Position numbers and translations under genes: made by a program. A stretch of DNA of 64,000 nucleotides from Caballeronia megalochromosomata (GTDB taxonomy: Bacteria > Pseudomonadota > Gammaproteobacteria > Burkholderiales > Burkholderiaceae): the NCBI GenBank assembly GCA_001580565.1, contig LRBF01000131.1, positions 62,001 to 126,000 of the forward strand. The letters run 5' to 3'. Below are positions 1-9,025 of this stretch, one piece after another (the first letter of the stretch is position 1; each line of letters opens with the position of its first letter). The notes under the pieces are model-generated. The model worked only from the letters and a program-made list of their open reading frames with translations. It did not search any database and was not told the DNA's origin.

Positions 1-1268
1 TTGAAGACGTTGCCGATATCGAGCCCGCCTTCGCCGCCGCCCTGACCAGCACCGACGATCGTATGCAGTTCATCGATAAAGATAATCAGCCGGTCCTGGT
101 TCTCGACGATCTCGTCGAGCACCTGCTTCACGCGCTCTTCGAACTCGCCACGATACTTTGCCCCCGCCACCACGCTGTTGATATTCAACTCAACGACGCG
201 CTTGCCACGCAGCACTTCTGGCACCTGGTCCTGGGCGATGCGCTGCGCGAGTCCTTCGACGATCGCCGTCTTGCCGACGCCCGGTTCGCCGATCAGCACC
301 GGGTTGTTCTTGCGCCTCCGCGCAAGGACTTCGATAGTCGTTTCGATTTCCTTGTCGCGGCCGATCACCGGATCGAGCTTGCCGCGCCGGGCGAGATCGC
401 TGAGATCGCGCGCGTACTTGTCGAGCGTCGGCGTGGTGGAGCGGCCCTCGACGGTGCCTTCCTCGGCGCCCTTGCCGACCACCTTGACCGTCCTCTGCCT
501 AAGCGCATGCGACGATAACCCGTACTTGCGCAGCAGCTCGCCCGCGAAGCCGTCTTCCTCTTCCACGAGCCCGATCAGGATATGCTCCGGTCCGACGTAG
601 CTATGGCCGAGTTCTCGTGACGCGGTGAGCGCGTTTTCAAGCGCACTCTTCGCGCGCGGTGACACGCCGATGCGTTCTTCGTCCGTCTTCTGCGCGCGGT
701 TGCCGCGTGGTGCGTTCTGCTCGATATTCTTCCTGATCTCCTCGGGATCGAGCTTGAATTCACGCAGAATTTCCTGCACCACGTTGTTGCTGACGAGTGC
801 GAGCAGCAGGTGCTCGGTATCGACTTCGGACTTGCCGAACTCGACCGCCATCTGCGCGGCCGCCTGCAAGCGGTCGAGGCCGCTTTCGCTCAGGAACGTC
901 TGCAGATCGACGGCTTCACGCGCACGGCGATGCCGGCGCGGCCGGCCGCCTGCGTGACCACCGGCGGGCTCACCCGTTTGCCCGCTATCGGCGTCTGCAC
1001 GCTGATCCGAGCCGCCGGCTTGTCCGGGCGAGCGTCCGATGCGTGACCGGCCACCCTGGCCGCTTTCCATCTGCGGCCACATGTCTTCGAACAAACTGTC
1101 GAACAGTCCGCCGTGAAAGAGAGACTCAAGCGGCGACAGACGGCGCTGATTGCGCGCCATGAACTCCATGTAGTGCTCATCGCACAGCATCAACTGACGG
1201 CGCTGGCCGTTTTCGTTGATCGTAATCTGCGAGGTTGCCGGTTTGCCGCAGACGCTGCAAGTAGGCAT
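1..1268 (-). CDS. clpK: ClpK/ClpG-type AAA+ disaggregase (N-terminal part)
   Basis: The reading frame runs off the left edge, so only about 422 N-terminal residues of a protein usually about 950 long are present. It starts with a small zinc-binding motif (Cys4, Cys7, Cys29, His32), then a Gly/Arg-rich linker, then a Clp N domain (about residues 115-260), then the first AAA+ module. That module has Walker A GEPGVGKT (about 327-334) and Walker B IIFIDELH (about 395). The N-terminal zinc motif plus linker is typical of ClpK/ClpG (the heat-resistance disaggregase) rather than housekeeping ClpB or ClpC. It lies 139 bp downstream of a small heat-shock gene on the same strand, the arrangement seen in transferable thermotolerance loci. 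Such proteins pull polypeptides out of heat-induced aggregates in the cytosol. Family assignment is firm; ClpK rather than another Clp is inferred from motif and context. Confidence 0.9.
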   Translation of the reverse strand, partial: MPTCSVCGKPATSQITINENGQRRQLMLCDEHYMEFMARNQRRLSPLESLFHGGLFDSLFEDMWPQMESGQGGRSRIGRSPGQAGGSDQRADADSGQTGEPAGGHAGGRPRRHRRAREAVDLQTFLSESGLDRLQAAAQMAVEFGKSEVDTEHLLLALVSNNVVQEILREFKLDPEEIRKNIEQNAPRGNRAQKTDEERIGVSPRAKSALENALTASRELGHSYVGPEHILIGLVEEEDGFAGELLRKYGLSSHALRQRTVKVVGKGAEEGTVEGRSTTPTLDKYARDLSDLARRGKLDPVIGRDKEIETTIEVLARRRKNNPVLIGEPGVGKTAIVEGLAQRIAQDQVPEVLRGKRVVELNINSVVAGAKYRGEFEERVKQVLDEIVENQDRLIIFIDELHTIVGAGQGGGEGGLDIGNVF

Positions 1269-1407
1269 GATGTTCTCCGTAGTATGTACAGGGGATAGTC
1301 CCTGTCGTTACGCGCGCACAGCCTGACGAGTTCCATCGCGAAGGCGGGGTATCGTCGCGGGCCATGGAAGCTGTCGAGCTGATCGATGTCGCCGTGTGCA
1401 CACCGCG

Positions 1408-2007
1408 CTATTTGATCTCGAGGCGCCGCTTCGCCGCGGGTTCATTTGCCGCTTTGGGCACCCGCACGGTGAGCACGCCATTCTCGAAATTCGCCTCAGC
1501 GCGTTCGAGATCAACGCCAGAGGGCAGCGGAATGGCGCGCTGGAACTGTCCGAACGCCCGCTCCACCCGGTAGCAGCCCTTCTCGTCGCTCTTCGATTCG
1601 ATGCGTTTCTCGCCGGTCAGCACCAGCATGTCCTCAACGACTTCCAGCTCCACGTCCTCGCGCGACAGTCCTGGCAATTCGGCCACGATGCGAAGCGCGT
1701 CGCCGTCGTCGACCACGTCGAGTCGCGGCTGAAAGCGGCTGGGACTGAAGTCGCCGAACCAGTTGCCAAGCGGTCCCATCCCGCCGAACGGATCGCGTAC
1801 GAGGTCGGTGAGAAGATGCAGGGGATCGGGCAGCGGCCAACGGGCCGCATCGAACGATGCCGGCCAGGCGGACGCGGCCGCTTCTGAGGTAGACGGCGCG
1901 GGGGCCTGCTGTGAGGGCGGGGCGTTCAGCTTCGCGTCTGCGCCCTTTTCCTCGGGACTCTTGCGCAGGAAGCGAAAGGGGTTCCACTTATCGAGGTCCA
2001 ATAGCAT
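1408..2007 (-). CDS. Hsp20 small heat-shock protein (ClpK-linked)
   Basis: A 199-residue protein with a charged, Pro/Ala-rich N-terminal arm, then an alpha-crystallin domain (about residues 95-190). The domain includes the usual 'VELEVVEDMLVLTGEK' region and a late 'GVLTVRVPK' strand. The start has an AAGGAG ribosome site 7 bases upstream. The N-terminal motif DLDKWNPFRFLRK is closely echoed by the Hsp20 encoded at 35843-36403 (DPRKWNPFKFLRG), so the two are paralogs. It sits directly upstream of clpK, as in thermotolerance loci, where the holdase keeps aggregates in a form the disaggregase can use. Cytosolic. The N-terminal arm is longer than in the smaller Hsp20 copies further along. Confidence 0.92.
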   Translation of the reverse strand: MLLDLDKWNPFRFLRKSPEEKGADAKLNAPPSQQAPAPSTSEAAASAWPASFDAARWPLPDPLHLLTDLVRDPFGGMGPLGNWFGDFSPSRFQPRLDVVDDGDALRIVAELPGLSREDVELEVVEDMLVLTGEKRIESKSDEKGCYRVERAFGQFQRAIPLPSGVDLERAEANFENGVLTVRVPKAANEPAAKRRLEIK

Positions 2008-2086
2008 CGCTATGCTCCTTGTTCAGATGAGCCGTCAAAGCGGCCCGAATCTTCAGTGACTGCCGCTTTGGCGCTCGCGGCCAGTG

Positions 2087-2509
2087 TCAGCCCTTGGCAT
2101 ATTCGAACTCCGGCAGTTTCTTGAGCGCGTCCTTGTTGGCGCCAACCAGGATTGCCTTCGGCGCTATCTGCTTGAACTGCTGAATGGGAATGGCGACACG
2201 GTGCGCCGCGACCCCGAGAAAGCCGCCGACGTCGATAATCGCGGCCGAAAGCGAGCCATCGGGCGCGACAATCAGGTCGTCGACGCGGCCGATCTTCTCG
2301 TTCTTATCGTTGTAGACATCGGTGTGAATCATCTTGGATGCGCGCCAGCCTCTTGCGACTACTTGCTCTTCGGTGACGGTCACCCCGAGCGTCGCCTTGC
2401 CGGCGATGGGCGCATCCTGCGCGGTCGCGCCGCTGGCGGCAAAGCCACATGCGCACAGCGCGAGGATGAATGACGACAGCCTTGCGGCCGATGCGAGGTT
2501 AGGCTTCAT
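2087..2509 (-). CDS. secreted PRC-barrel domain protein
   Basis: A 140-residue protein starting at ATG 2509, with GGAGA 6 bases upstream. Residues 1-31 form a classical signal peptide ending near SGATAQD. The mature part carries a PRC-barrel fold (about residues 55-135) with the recognisable 'DVYNDKNEKIGRVDDLIV' and 'GGFLGVAAHRVAIPI' segments. PRC-barrel proteins of this secreted proteobacterial type have no defined biochemical role; they are often found with stress or envelope genes. It lies 52 bp after hdeD-like and 79 bp before hsp20, all on the same strand, so co-transcription is plausible. Domain identity is clear, function is not. Confidence 0.85.
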   Translation of the reverse strand: MKPNLASAARLSSFILALCACGFAASGATAQDAPIAGKATLGVTVTEEQVVARGWRASKMIHTDVYNDKNEKIGRVDDLIVAPDGSLSAAIIDVGGFLGVAAHRVAIPIQQFKQIAPKAILVGANKDALKKLPEFEYAKG

Positions 2510-2561
2510 GGCGTTCTCCAAATGCGCAACGGACTACGTGGACGCCGGGCGCGGGATGCGC

Positions 2562-3137
2562 TCATGAGTGCAGCGGCGTGTTTTGCTGGTCGCGAAGGAC
2601 GGCGCTGCGCCAATTCCGAGCGCCGAGGCCCAGGACGAACAGAAGCGCACCAGTCACGATCGCGTAGGTGCCGATCATCCAGACGAGGGCAAGCGCTCCA
2701 GCACCCGGGACGGCCAGCACGAAGATGCCAAACAGAACCGACAGGCTACCGATGAACAACAGCAGCCACTGCGTGCGGCCGCTTCTTTTCAGCCGAACCC
2801 AGGCGATGAGGTCGAGCACTCCGGTGACGATGGCGTTCGCGCCCATCACGGTGATCAGCACGAGCGCCGTGACGCCCGGCGCCGCGACGGCGATCAGGCC
2901 CGAAGCGATCATGCACAGCCCGAGCAGCAACGGGAGCCACCAGTCGGTGCGGATCGAATGATGTCGTATCGCTGCGCTGACCGCAGCGACGCCTCCGATG
3001 AGTGCATACGCCGCGAACATCGCGACCAAAAGCAGCAGCGTGAGACCAGGCCAGCAGAGCGCGAGGAGGCCGAACAGGATTCCCGCGGCGCCACGCAGCG
3101 CGAGCATCCACCATGCGCGACCGAGCAGTTCGTCCAT
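2562..3137 (-). CDS. hdeD: HdeD-like (DUF308) membrane protein
   Basis: A 191-residue, very hydrophobic protein with about six transmembrane helices arranged as repeated hairpins, of the HdeD/DUF308 family. The repeat signature is visible in segments such as 'GILFGLLALCWPGLTLLLLV' and 'VLFGIFVLAVPGAGALALVW'. HdeD is an inner-membrane protein first linked to acid resistance at high cell density; HdeD homologs also occur in transferable heat-resistance loci beside ClpK and Hsp20. The start codon is preceded by GGGAG. It is the first gene of the minus-strand run hdeD-PRC-hsp20-clpK. No catalytic motif is expected. The mechanism of the family is unknown. Confidence 0.88.
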   Translation of the reverse strand: MDELLGRAWWMLALRGAAGILFGLLALCWPGLTLLLLVAMFAAYALIGGVAAVSAAIRHHSIRTDWWLPLLLGLCMIASGLIAVAAPGVTALVLITVMGANAIVTGVLDLIAWVRLKRSGRTQWLLLFIGSLSVLFGIFVLAVPGAGALALVWMIGTYAIVTGALLFVLGLGARNWRSAVLRDQQNTPLHS

Positions 3138-3314
3138 CGTGAGGGCTCCCGAGGCGGATCGCCGATATCCGGCTGGCGAAGCGCGTGCAACTTCTATTTG
3201 ATCAAGCCTACGTCCGCGAGACGCGTTCTTCTTTCGAGTTCCTGCCCAAAGGTGTCGGCTTTCTGCGTTTGTTGCTTGCTCACCGATCCAGTCGAAAAGG
3301 CCTCTCGCCGGATC

Positions 3315-4151
3315 TTAGGGGCGATAATGCATAATGCGGAAAGCGCGGGGCGTACACCCCACATATCGATGAAAGACTGCGGTGAAATGCTGCTGCGTTT
3401 GAAAGCCGACGCGTGCTGCGATATCGATTAGTGGGAAACTCCCTTCCGAAAGCATCGACTGCGCTAATCTCAACCTTTCGGTTGTCAGGTAGAAGTGCGG
3501 CGGATGCCCTGTCGCGGTTTTAAAAGCCCGCGCGAAATGCGAAGGGCTCATGTGCAGGAGGACGGCGAGATCCTCGATCTGGATATTCTCCGCAATGTGC
3601 TCATGTATGAAATGTTCCACGACGCTTAGCTTTGACTGGGTGAGGCTTGGACCCGTCTCGCGCGTATCAGTGGTCTGTCCGTACCGGTGCACAAGATGAA
3701 GCGCAAATACGTCGGCGAACGCGGCGAGGCATCTAGGGTCCGGGTTATTACTGGCATGCAACGCGGTAAGCGTGTCTCCCGCTTCGCGCAGGAAAGGATC
3801 CCACGCCTTGAACCAGCAAGGGATTTCGCAAGCCGTGGTGCCGAGCGCGCTTCGAGCGGTTTCCCTCAGCCTGGCCCAATGGAGCGCGACGACGAGGCCG
3901 CACGGGTCGTCGTCATTGATGAGCTTGACACGAGCCCAGGCCGGCACGATCGCGATAAACGGCGCGCTGACGCTTAGATGCTGATAGGGGCGCGCGCTGC
4001 TGCGGACAGTGTTCGCGTGCGCGGTGGTCCGGTCGGCCGGGATGATACACAGGATCCATTGCGTCGAATGCAGGGCGCAGTCCGTGCACGACGCACCGAT
4101 CCCGTGGCAGCTAAGGCGGTGCAACTGTGGAGGACGGTGTAGCTGCTCCAT
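3315..4151 (-). CDS. AraC-family transcriptional regulator
   Basis: A 278-residue protein with ATG 4151 preceded by GGAGG at a spacing of 8; a longer TTG start at 4175 is less likely. The C-terminal 100 residues are a standard AraC/XylS double helix-turn-helix, including 'IQIEDLAVLLHMSPSHFARA', 'ATGHPPHFYL', 'RLRLAQSML' and 'PLIDIAARVGFQTQQHFTAVF'. The N-terminal 170 residues form a poorly conserved sensing domain with several Cys/His. It precedes the hdeD-clpK run on the same strand by 177 bp and follows psiE. It is a reasonable candidate regulator of this stress locus, but no binding site can be assigned. Confidence 0.9.
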   Translation of the reverse strand: MEQLHRPPQLHRLSCHGIGASCTDCALHSTQWILCIIPADRTTAHANTVRSSARPYQHLSVSAPFIAIVPAWARVKLINDDDPCGLVVALHWARLRETARSALGTTACEIPCWFKAWDPFLREAGDTLTALHASNNPDPRCLAAFADVFALHLVHRYGQTTDTRETGPSLTQSKLSVVEHFIHEHIAENIQIEDLAVLLHMSPSHFARAFKTATGHPPHFYLTTERLRLAQSMLSEGSFPLIDIAARVGFQTQQHFTAVFHRYVGCTPRAFRIMHYRP

Positions 4152-4405
4152 GCGCGCGTCCTCCAGGGGACTCAAAACCGTTAGGCGTTAAAGAGTAGTG
4201 TTCAGTTTCCGTCTATGTCAGCTTGTTTTGTTATATGGAAGCGGACGTTCCGCACTATCGCCGGCAAAAATGCAGCTCCGTCCAGATGCGCGCGGGCGCA
4301 GAGGCGGACATCGAAATAGAGTGCTTTCCGGCGAGGACTTCAGGCCTGCGCGAGGATCCAGCAAAACTTGCGGGTACGCGATGACCTTGAGGGAAAGTAG
4401 GTAAA

Positions 4406-4921
4406 TCAATCGCGCTTTTCGGAATCTCGAACGGCGCGCTCTGCAATCGCCGCATCGACGGGATCGTCGCGTTGCCGCATTAGCCAGTAGACGCTGCCAA
4501 GCGCGATCAGCGCGGCCGCGAGTGCGGCAATGCGACCCGGGTCCGTGGCTGGATCAAGGATGATGAACTTGCGTGCTATCGCGAGCATCGCCACAAGGAT
4601 CACTGTCTTGACCTGGACGATGTGATCGCGTCTTAACATGACGCGGGTGATTGAATGCTTGAATTCCATCGCGATCAACAACGTCATCACCATCCCGAAA
4701 ACCGCCTGAAACATCAAGTGATCCAGCGGATTGAGCGCCCCCGACAGCATCAGCGCCATGACCGCCCGAATCAACTGCCACAGCGATACGACGATGATCA
4801 CCGAGATCACGAGGCTCAGGATGTGGGCGATGATCTGCTCGAAGCGCTCGTAGAAGGTCAGCACGCGCCATTCCAGCCGAAATTCGTCGAGCTTCACGCG
4901 AATTTGGGTTGGTTTGCTCAT
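4406..4921 (-). CDS. psiE: PsiE-like membrane protein
   Basis: A 171-residue protein starting at ATG 4921. The start is chosen because the upstream in-frame part lacks family character; no strong ribosome site is seen. It has four hydrophobic helices, with the PsiE features 'FYERFEQIIAHILSLVISVI', 'FGMVMTLLIAMEFKHSI' and 'MLAIARKFIILD'. PsiE proteins are inner-membrane proteins induced by phosphate starvation in E. coli. PsiE homologs are also carried by transferable heat-resistance loci, which fits the neighbouring hdeD, hsp20 and clpK. The biochemical role is unknown. Confidence 0.85.
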   Translation of the reverse strand: MSKPTQIRVKLDEFRLEWRVLTFYERFEQIIAHILSLVISVIIVVSLWQLIRAVMALMLSGALNPLDHLMFQAVFGMVMTLLIAMEFKHSITRVMLRRDHIVQVKTVILVAMLAIARKFIILDPATDPGRIAALAAALIALGSVYWLMRQRDDPVDAAIAERAVRDSEKRD

Positions 4922-5726
4922 GGATCGCTTTGCAGGAAGACTTGGGCACGGGGTGACGCCGATCATGGCGGGATGCCCGGTGACGGCGGCAACGAAAGCC
5001 GTAGCCGGTCTTGTGATGTTGAGCCATGCGCGCGGCCTTTTCTTTCGTCTTCGTGCTGATTCTTTTCTCCTATCTGCTGTGCACAAGGCGTCTCATCGCA
5101 CGACGCCGCAAACGCTGCGCCGCGAACGCTGGTGCAAAGACGGCATGCGCGGCGGACGTCGTGGGTGGAACGGGTGCCCGCCCCACTGGCGTAGCATTCA
5201 TCTGTGCATCCTCCGGTTCAGAGAGGTTCAGAGCGACCATGTTCCACCTTGGGACTTGGGACGGCGATGCCGTTGACCCATGAGGATCCGCCGTCTTCTG
5301 CTTATACGGGGAGGCGTCCGTTTTCATTGCATACAATGATCGCGACAACTGGGCAGGCGAGTCCGCCACGGTCTTCTTGCGTGTGTTGGCTATCGTGACA
5401 GCTCCGTAGCCGGCCAGGGCGGGCCCGCTTTTCGTGCGCGGAGTCAGTCCATAGCCTTTCTCCCGAAGGTAAGTGCACGAGCACCTTCTACCAGCGTACC
5501 GAGGGCGGATCGGTTCGGGCCAATGAACAGGTCGCCTTACCGTTGACGCCTACATGGCGCCGACTCTGGCGCTTGAAAGAACGACCGGTTTGGTCGGCAA
5601 GCCATCCCAACCGGCTCAAGCTCGCAGGATCGATCTGCTCGATTGCGATCGATTAGGAGTGGATCGTGGTGCATGAGATTCACGGTTCGCCACGCCGCAT
5701 CCTCCGCCGAGTCCCTGCGGCGGCGC
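4922..5726. other. intergenic stretch without a convincing gene
   Basis: About 800 bp between psiE and the first MocR regulator. Short open frames exist on both strands, but none has a ribosome site, a recognisable motif or believable composition. It marks the break between the ClpK locus and the next block. Confidence 0.5.
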
Positions 5727-7178
5727 TCACGCCGGCTGGACTGGGCCGGCCAGCCTTGCCCCGCAGCGCGATTCATCCATGCATAACGCGCCAAGCGTCG
5801 CAATGGCCTTCTCGAGTTGCGCGGACCACTGGTATCCGTAGTTCAGACGCACTTGGTGTCGAAAGCCGCCGTCCGCCGAGAAGATCGGTCCTGGCGCAAT
5901 GCTGATGCGGTTTTCGAGCGCTATTTGAAAAAAGCGTATCGCGTCGATGTTATCCGGAAGCTGCACCCACGTGAAATAGCCTCCGTCGGACCTCGTCGCC
6001 ACCGTATTGGCTGGGAAGTAGCGGCGAATCGCATCGAGCATCTGCGACTGCCGATGGGCCAACTCGCGACGTAGTTTGTGCAGGAAGCGATCGTAGCCGC
6101 CGCTCTGCAAATAGTCGGCGATTGCTCGCTGCGCAGGTACGCTGGCCGAAAGCGTGGTCATCCATTTTGCACGTTCCAACTCGCCCGCGAAACGTCCGCC
6201 AGCGGCCCAGCCGATACGGTAGCCTGGGGCGAGGCACTTTGCGAACGATCCACAGTGGATGACAAGACCATTCCGGTCGAAGAACCTGGCCGAACGCACC
6301 GGCTCGGGACCGAAGTGGAGTTCGCTGTAAACGTCGTCCTCTATGAGCGGTACATCATGTCTGGCCAGAAGCTCGACCAGCGCCTGCTTCTTAGGTTCGT
6401 CCAGCGTCACGCCCGTCGGATTGTGGAAAGAGGTCATGAACCAGCACGCGCGAACCGGACGATCTTCTAGCGCCCGTTCCAGCGCAGCCAGATCGTGACC
6501 CGCCACAGGGTCAACAGGAATCTCCACCACATTCAGGCCCAGCCGCTGGATCGCCTGCAGCGCTGCATAAAACGTTGGCTTTTCGATCGCGATGAGATCG
6601 CCTGGAGCAGTGAGCAGTTGCACGCTCAGTGTTAGGGCTTCGAGCGCACCGCTCGTAATGATGATTTCGTCGATCGGCACCGTCATGCCCGCCATCAGGT
6701 AGCGCAACGAGATCTGTCGGCGCAATCCTTCGTGTCCCGGCGGTAGCGCGTCAACCATCGCCGCCCGGTCCGTTGAGCGATTGACCGTCGCGCAGGACTT
6801 GCCCACCCGTGCCATCGGAAACAGTGCCGGGCTCATGAACGCTGAACCAAGTGGGATCGTCTCGACTTGCCTGATCGTGCGAAGGACCTCGAAAACGAGA
6901 TCGCTGATATTGACTGCTTTTATGCCCGCCTGCGGCGTCGCCCCGGACGTTTGCCGTGTCAATTCTTCGGCCGTCCGCGACACAAAGTAACCGGACCGTG
7001 GGCGCGCGTTAATCAATCCCCGGCTTTCGAGCAGGTAATAAGCGCGGAATACCGTCGCGGGGCTTACATCCCAGGCCCTGCATGCCGCCCGAACTGAGGG
7101 TAGGCGGGCGCCCGGCGGTAAATCGGCGTGCCTGATAAGTTCGCTGATCTGCTCCGCCAACCTCTCGTACCGTTTCAA
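5727..7178 (-). CDS. MocR-type regulator (GntR HTH + aminotransferase fold)
   Basis: A 483-residue protein that starts with TTG at 7178, with GGGGAGAA 5 bases upstream. Its paralog at 9026 starts with ATG at the equivalent residue, which supports this choice. Residues 1-70 are a GntR-type winged helix ('LPPGARLPSVRAACRAW', 'SPATVFRAYYLLESRGLI'). Residues 110-470 are a type I aminotransferase fold with the PLP lysine in 'HCGSFAKCLAPGYRIGW' and the 'FHNPTG' motif. MocR proteins bind PLP and act mostly as transcription factors for vitamin B6, GABA, taurine or amino-acid genes. It is divergent from the EAL gene at 7398, so the 219-bp gap probably holds both promoters. Ligand and target are unknown. 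Confidence 0.92.
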   Translation of the reverse strand: MKRYERLAEQISELIRHADLPPGARLPSVRAACRAWDVSPATVFRAYYLLESRGLINARPRSGYFVSRTAEELTRQTSGATPQAGIKAVNISDLVFEVLRTIRQVETIPLGSAFMSPALFPMARVGKSCATVNRSTDRAAMVDALPPGHEGLRRQISLRYLMAGMTVPIDEIIITSGALEALTLSVQLLTAPGDLIAIEKPTFYAALQAIQRLGLNVVEIPVDPVAGHDLAALERALEDRPVRACWFMTSFHNPTGVTLDEPKKQALVELLARHDVPLIEDDVYSELHFGPEPVRSARFFDRNGLVIHCGSFAKCLAPGYRIGWAAGGRFAGELERAKWMTTLSASVPAQRAIADYLQSGGYDRFLHKLRRELAHRQSQMLDAIRRYFPANTVATRSDGGYFTWVQLPDNIDAIRFFQIALENRISIAPGPIFSADGGFRHQVRLNYGYQWSAQLEKAIATLGALCMDESRCGARLAGPVQPA

Positions 7179-7397
7179 ACTTCTCCCCTGCGTGCGAACT
7201 AAGACTCGGCGGGGGGGGCGCCCCCGTCAACACTACAACACGCCGTAGGTCTGATACGGCCTTTTTTTCGCAATCTGCTTCTATTAAGCGCGCTTGCACA
7301 CTGGCAAAGTGCGGCGGTGACGTTTTCTCTTTCTCCAGATGTTTCGAATGACCCGCGTCCGGCAATTGGCGAGCCGGATCATTTTCCCGATAAAACA

Positions 7398-8948
7398 ATG
7401 CAATTCGCGTTCCCACTAGCACCGTTCACGGGCGGCGCGATTATCCCGCTTTTTCGGTCCTGGCGACGCGTTGCCGCAATGTTACTGGTTATGTGGGCTG
7501 GCATCTCACTGGCCAACGCAACTCCGGCAGAGAGTGCTGCCAGCCGCGGTCGCACGGAGGAGCGAGTGCAGCGGCAGTTGGCGGGCTGGGTTACTGATCC
7601 GCAAGCGGACTCGCTTCACGTCGGCACAGCTTGCACGCCCATTACGCGCTCGCCCGCTATGCCCGTCGCTCTCGGCGGACCGGTCGCTAGCCCAATGCTT
7701 CTTGCACCAATTGCTTGCGATTTGCTGAACGCTCCCAGTCTGGATCCCAATGACACCGCTCCTGTTATCGTCAGCCTTGGCCGGACAGTTGCGCCGCTGC
7801 CCGGCGAACTGCGCTGGCAAATGAGATACAAGGCGGCGGCAAATCAAGGCGGTATCCCGGCCTCCGACGCAGTCGTGGCTTTCGCATTACCGGTCGACCT
7901 GGTGGACGGCTCACCGGAACCTCCGACGACGTCCGCGGCGGATTGCTTGTTGGATAGGGCGTGTGAAACGCGAGCGGCCACGCCTTCGAACGGCGCGGAC
8001 GAGTTCGGTCGGATGCGGTTCTCAGCAGGCCCGACTCTGGGTTATTCAGCATGGACCCTATTGAGCCATGTATTCTGGCCGATCCTCCTGTTTCTGTTAG
8101 CCGTAGCTGTGGGCTGGAGTCTCAAAAGATGGTTTCGCTACGACAAGGCGCTGCTGCGTGCGGCCCGTGCAGGGCTGCGTCGCGGGGAGTTCCACGTTGA
8201 GTACCAACCAGTGGTTGACGTCAGGCGGGCCAGATGCGTTGGCGTCGAAGCATTCCTTCGTTGGGATAATCGGAAGTTTGGCGCGCGAGGTCCGGCGCAC
8301 TATATGGAGTTCATCGAAAACAGTAGTTTACTCGACCGGATGACGCGGTTCGTCGTGTTGCGGGCCAGTCAGGATCTTCGTGAGATCGGAGCTCCGAAGT
8401 CGCTCTATGTAGGCATTACCGCTCCGGTTTCGTACCTTCTAAATTCCGGTTTCACGGCGGACCGGTCTGTAGTCGGCTCCCATGGTCTTCCACCGCTGCT
8501 CCTGAATGTCAGCGCAAGCAGTGTGAGGATGCTCAAAAAACGTCTTATCCCGATGATGGCGCAGGCGCGTGAGAAACGGATGCGCTTCGCCCTCTCGCGC
8601 GTGCGTCCGACTGACTGCGAACTTGCACTGCCGGCAGGAATGACCTTTGAAATAGTCAAGATTGACAGGGAAGTACTCGGATTGGACCCAGACGAGCGTG
8701 CCAAACACCTCGATGCGTTGACGCGCATGGGCCACGATTTCGGCGCGGCGGTGGTCGTCGAAGGAGTAGAGCACTCGGCGCACCACAACCTTGCGCGAGC
8801 GAGCCGGGCCGAGTTTGGTCAAGGCTTCTTCTATAGCCGTGCACTCGGCGCCATCGCGTTGAAGGTCTTTCTCGAGACCGCCAACGCGCCGTCCTCAAAT
8901 CGGGCTGGAGCTGCGACCGTACTCGGCTGGCGCGTTCGACACTCCTAA
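7398..8948 (+). CDS. membrane EAL-domain protein, degenerate active site
   Basis: About 516 residues from ATG 7398; an upstream GTG at 7317 is an alternative. An N-terminal hydrophobic segment and a second one near residue 220 ('LSHVFWPILLFLLAVAVGW') enclose a periplasmic region of about 150 residues. The cytosolic remainder is an EAL domain. Its signature reads VEAFLRW instead of E(A/V)LLRW. The metal-binding segments normally seen as N-I-S and DDFGTG are not recognisable (YVGITAP and LSRVRPTD in their place), although VKIDRE and EGVE remain. Loss of the acidic DDFG pair predicts little or no cyclic-di-GMP hydrolysis, so it may be a sensor or protein-interaction domain. It is flanked by two MocR regulators. 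Domain call firm, inactivity inferred. Confidence 0.82.
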   Translation: MQFAFPLAPFTGGAIIPLFRSWRRVAAMLLVMWAGISLANATPAESAASRGRTEERVQRQLAGWVTDPQADSLHVGTACTPITRSPAMPVALGGPVASPMLLAPIACDLLNAPSLDPNDTAPVIVSLGRTVAPLPGELRWQMRYKAAANQGGIPASDAVVAFALPVDLVDGSPEPPTTSAADCLLDRACETRAATPSNGADEFGRMRFSAGPTLGYSAWTLLSHVFWPILLFLLAVAVGWSLKRWFRYDKALLRAARAGLRRGEFHVEYQPVVDVRRARCVGVEAFLRWDNRKFGARGPAHYMEFIENSSLLDRMTRFVVLRASQDLREIGAPKSLYVGITAPVSYLLNSGFTADRSVVGSHGLPPLLLNVSASSVRMLKKRLIPMMAQAREKRMRFALSRVRPTDCELALPAGMTFEIVKIDREVLGLDPDERAKHLDALTRMGHDFGAAVVVEGVEHSAHHNLARASRAEFGQGFFYSRALGAIALKVFLETANAPSSNRAGAATVLGWRVRHS

Positions 8949-9025
8949 AGGGAAACGTCGCAAATGCGAACAATGCTTTCCGTTCATATTCCGTCATCAT
9001 TTGCATTCATTCGCATACCAAAGTA

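Noticed and set aside
63..518. Plus-strand open frame over the ClpK gene
   Set aside because: It is the antisense shadow of the clpK frame, which shows Walker A and B motifs on the minus strand.
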